Position numbers and translations under genes: made by a program
Source: QWOP01 sp003669605
GTDB lineage: Bacteria; Planctomycetota; Planctomycetia; Pirellulales; UBA1268
Assembly (NCBI GenBank): GCA_947481985.1
Contig: CANKIK010000069.1
Span: 1 to 26,550, forward strand
Length of the DNA stretch: 26,550 bases
Direction of reading: 5' to 3'
Shown: positions 26,489 through 26,550 of the stretch, piece by piece
Layout: each line of letters starts with the position of its first letter
Numbering within the stretch: the first letter of the stretch is position 1
Notes under the pieces: model-generated
The model's input: the letters and a program-made list of their open reading frames with translations, nothing else
Databases searched by the model: none
What the model was told of the DNA's origin: nothing

Positions 26489-26550
26489 TCAATCGATTGA
26501 CGAAAACTCGTTAGCGGCAAACAGCATCCGACAGAATTGCGTCAGTCCGG
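26489..26550 (-). CDS. C-terminal tail of a DUF1553 (PSD1) protein, 5' part outside window
   Basis: On the minus strand, from the window edge to a TGA at 26489-26491, one frame reads LTQFCRMLFAANEFSSID. PSD1/DUF1553 proteins typically end in a segment like this, with a conserved NEF shortly before the stop; the complete copy in this window ends in LRTLLASNEFLHVE. The position, directly upstream of a DUF1501 gene, is exactly where the partner gene is expected. Only 20 codons are visible, so the assignment rests on the motif plus the context. Confidence 0.72.
   Translation of the reverse strand, partial: GLTQFCRMLFAANEFSSID

Overview
The window looks like chromosomal DNA from a planctomycete (Pirellulales/Planctomycetia type). 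It is visibly GC-rich and carries that phylum's signature families: three DUF1501 proteins, a DUF1549/DUF1553 (PSCyt1-PSCyt2-PSD1) protein plus the tail of a second, a PVC-type membrane-bound dehydrogenase with a CxxCH haem motif, and several twin-arginine export signals. I saw no tRNA, rRNA, CRISPR array, transposase or phage gene.

Layout. (1) 1-2600, minus strand: a long secreted trypsin-like (HtrA-type) serine protease that runs off the left edge. It has a TPR-like N-terminal part and a collagen-like Gly/Pro C-terminal tail encoded by 63-bp tandem repeats. (2) 2823-17370, plus strand: five exported or envelope proteins and a sugar kinase in a tightly packed run. In order they are DUF1501, a ceramidase-dehydrogenase-cytochrome c fusion, a double alpha/beta-hydrolase, a ROK kinase, a DUF1549/DUF1553 protein with two extra jelly-roll-like modules, and a second DUF1501. 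Two junctions are 4-base ATGA overlaps. (3) 17492-24912, plus strand: small sugar-metabolism enzymes. They are a GmhA-like SIS isomerase, a Tat-exported Gfo/Idh/MocA oxidoreductase behind a structured 5' leader, an HPS/KGPDC-family decarboxylase, a zinc-type alcohol dehydrogenase, a NagA-like amidohydrolase, an SDR and a TIM-barrel isomerase/epimerase. (4) 24980-26550, minus strand: a third DUF1501 preceded by the last 20 codons of a DUF1553 gene that continues beyond the right edge.

How the genes may work together (inference). The DUF1549/DUF1553 and DUF1501 proteins and the multidomain dehydrogenase are probably exported, redox- and polymer-associated proteins acting outside the cytoplasm. 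The hydrolase and ceramidase-like modules could strip acyl or amide groups from a complex substrate. The kinase, decarboxylase, isomerases and dehydrogenases could process the released sugar or sugar acid inside the cell. The substrate cannot be read from sequence.

The points most worth a second look are: the ceramidase-dehydrogenase-cytochrome fusion; the internally duplicated insert in the DUF1549/DUF1553 protein; the structured leader at 18227-18396; the NagA-like enzyme with Tyr at the metal-ligand Glu position; and the collagen-like repeat whose copies differ only at silent positions.
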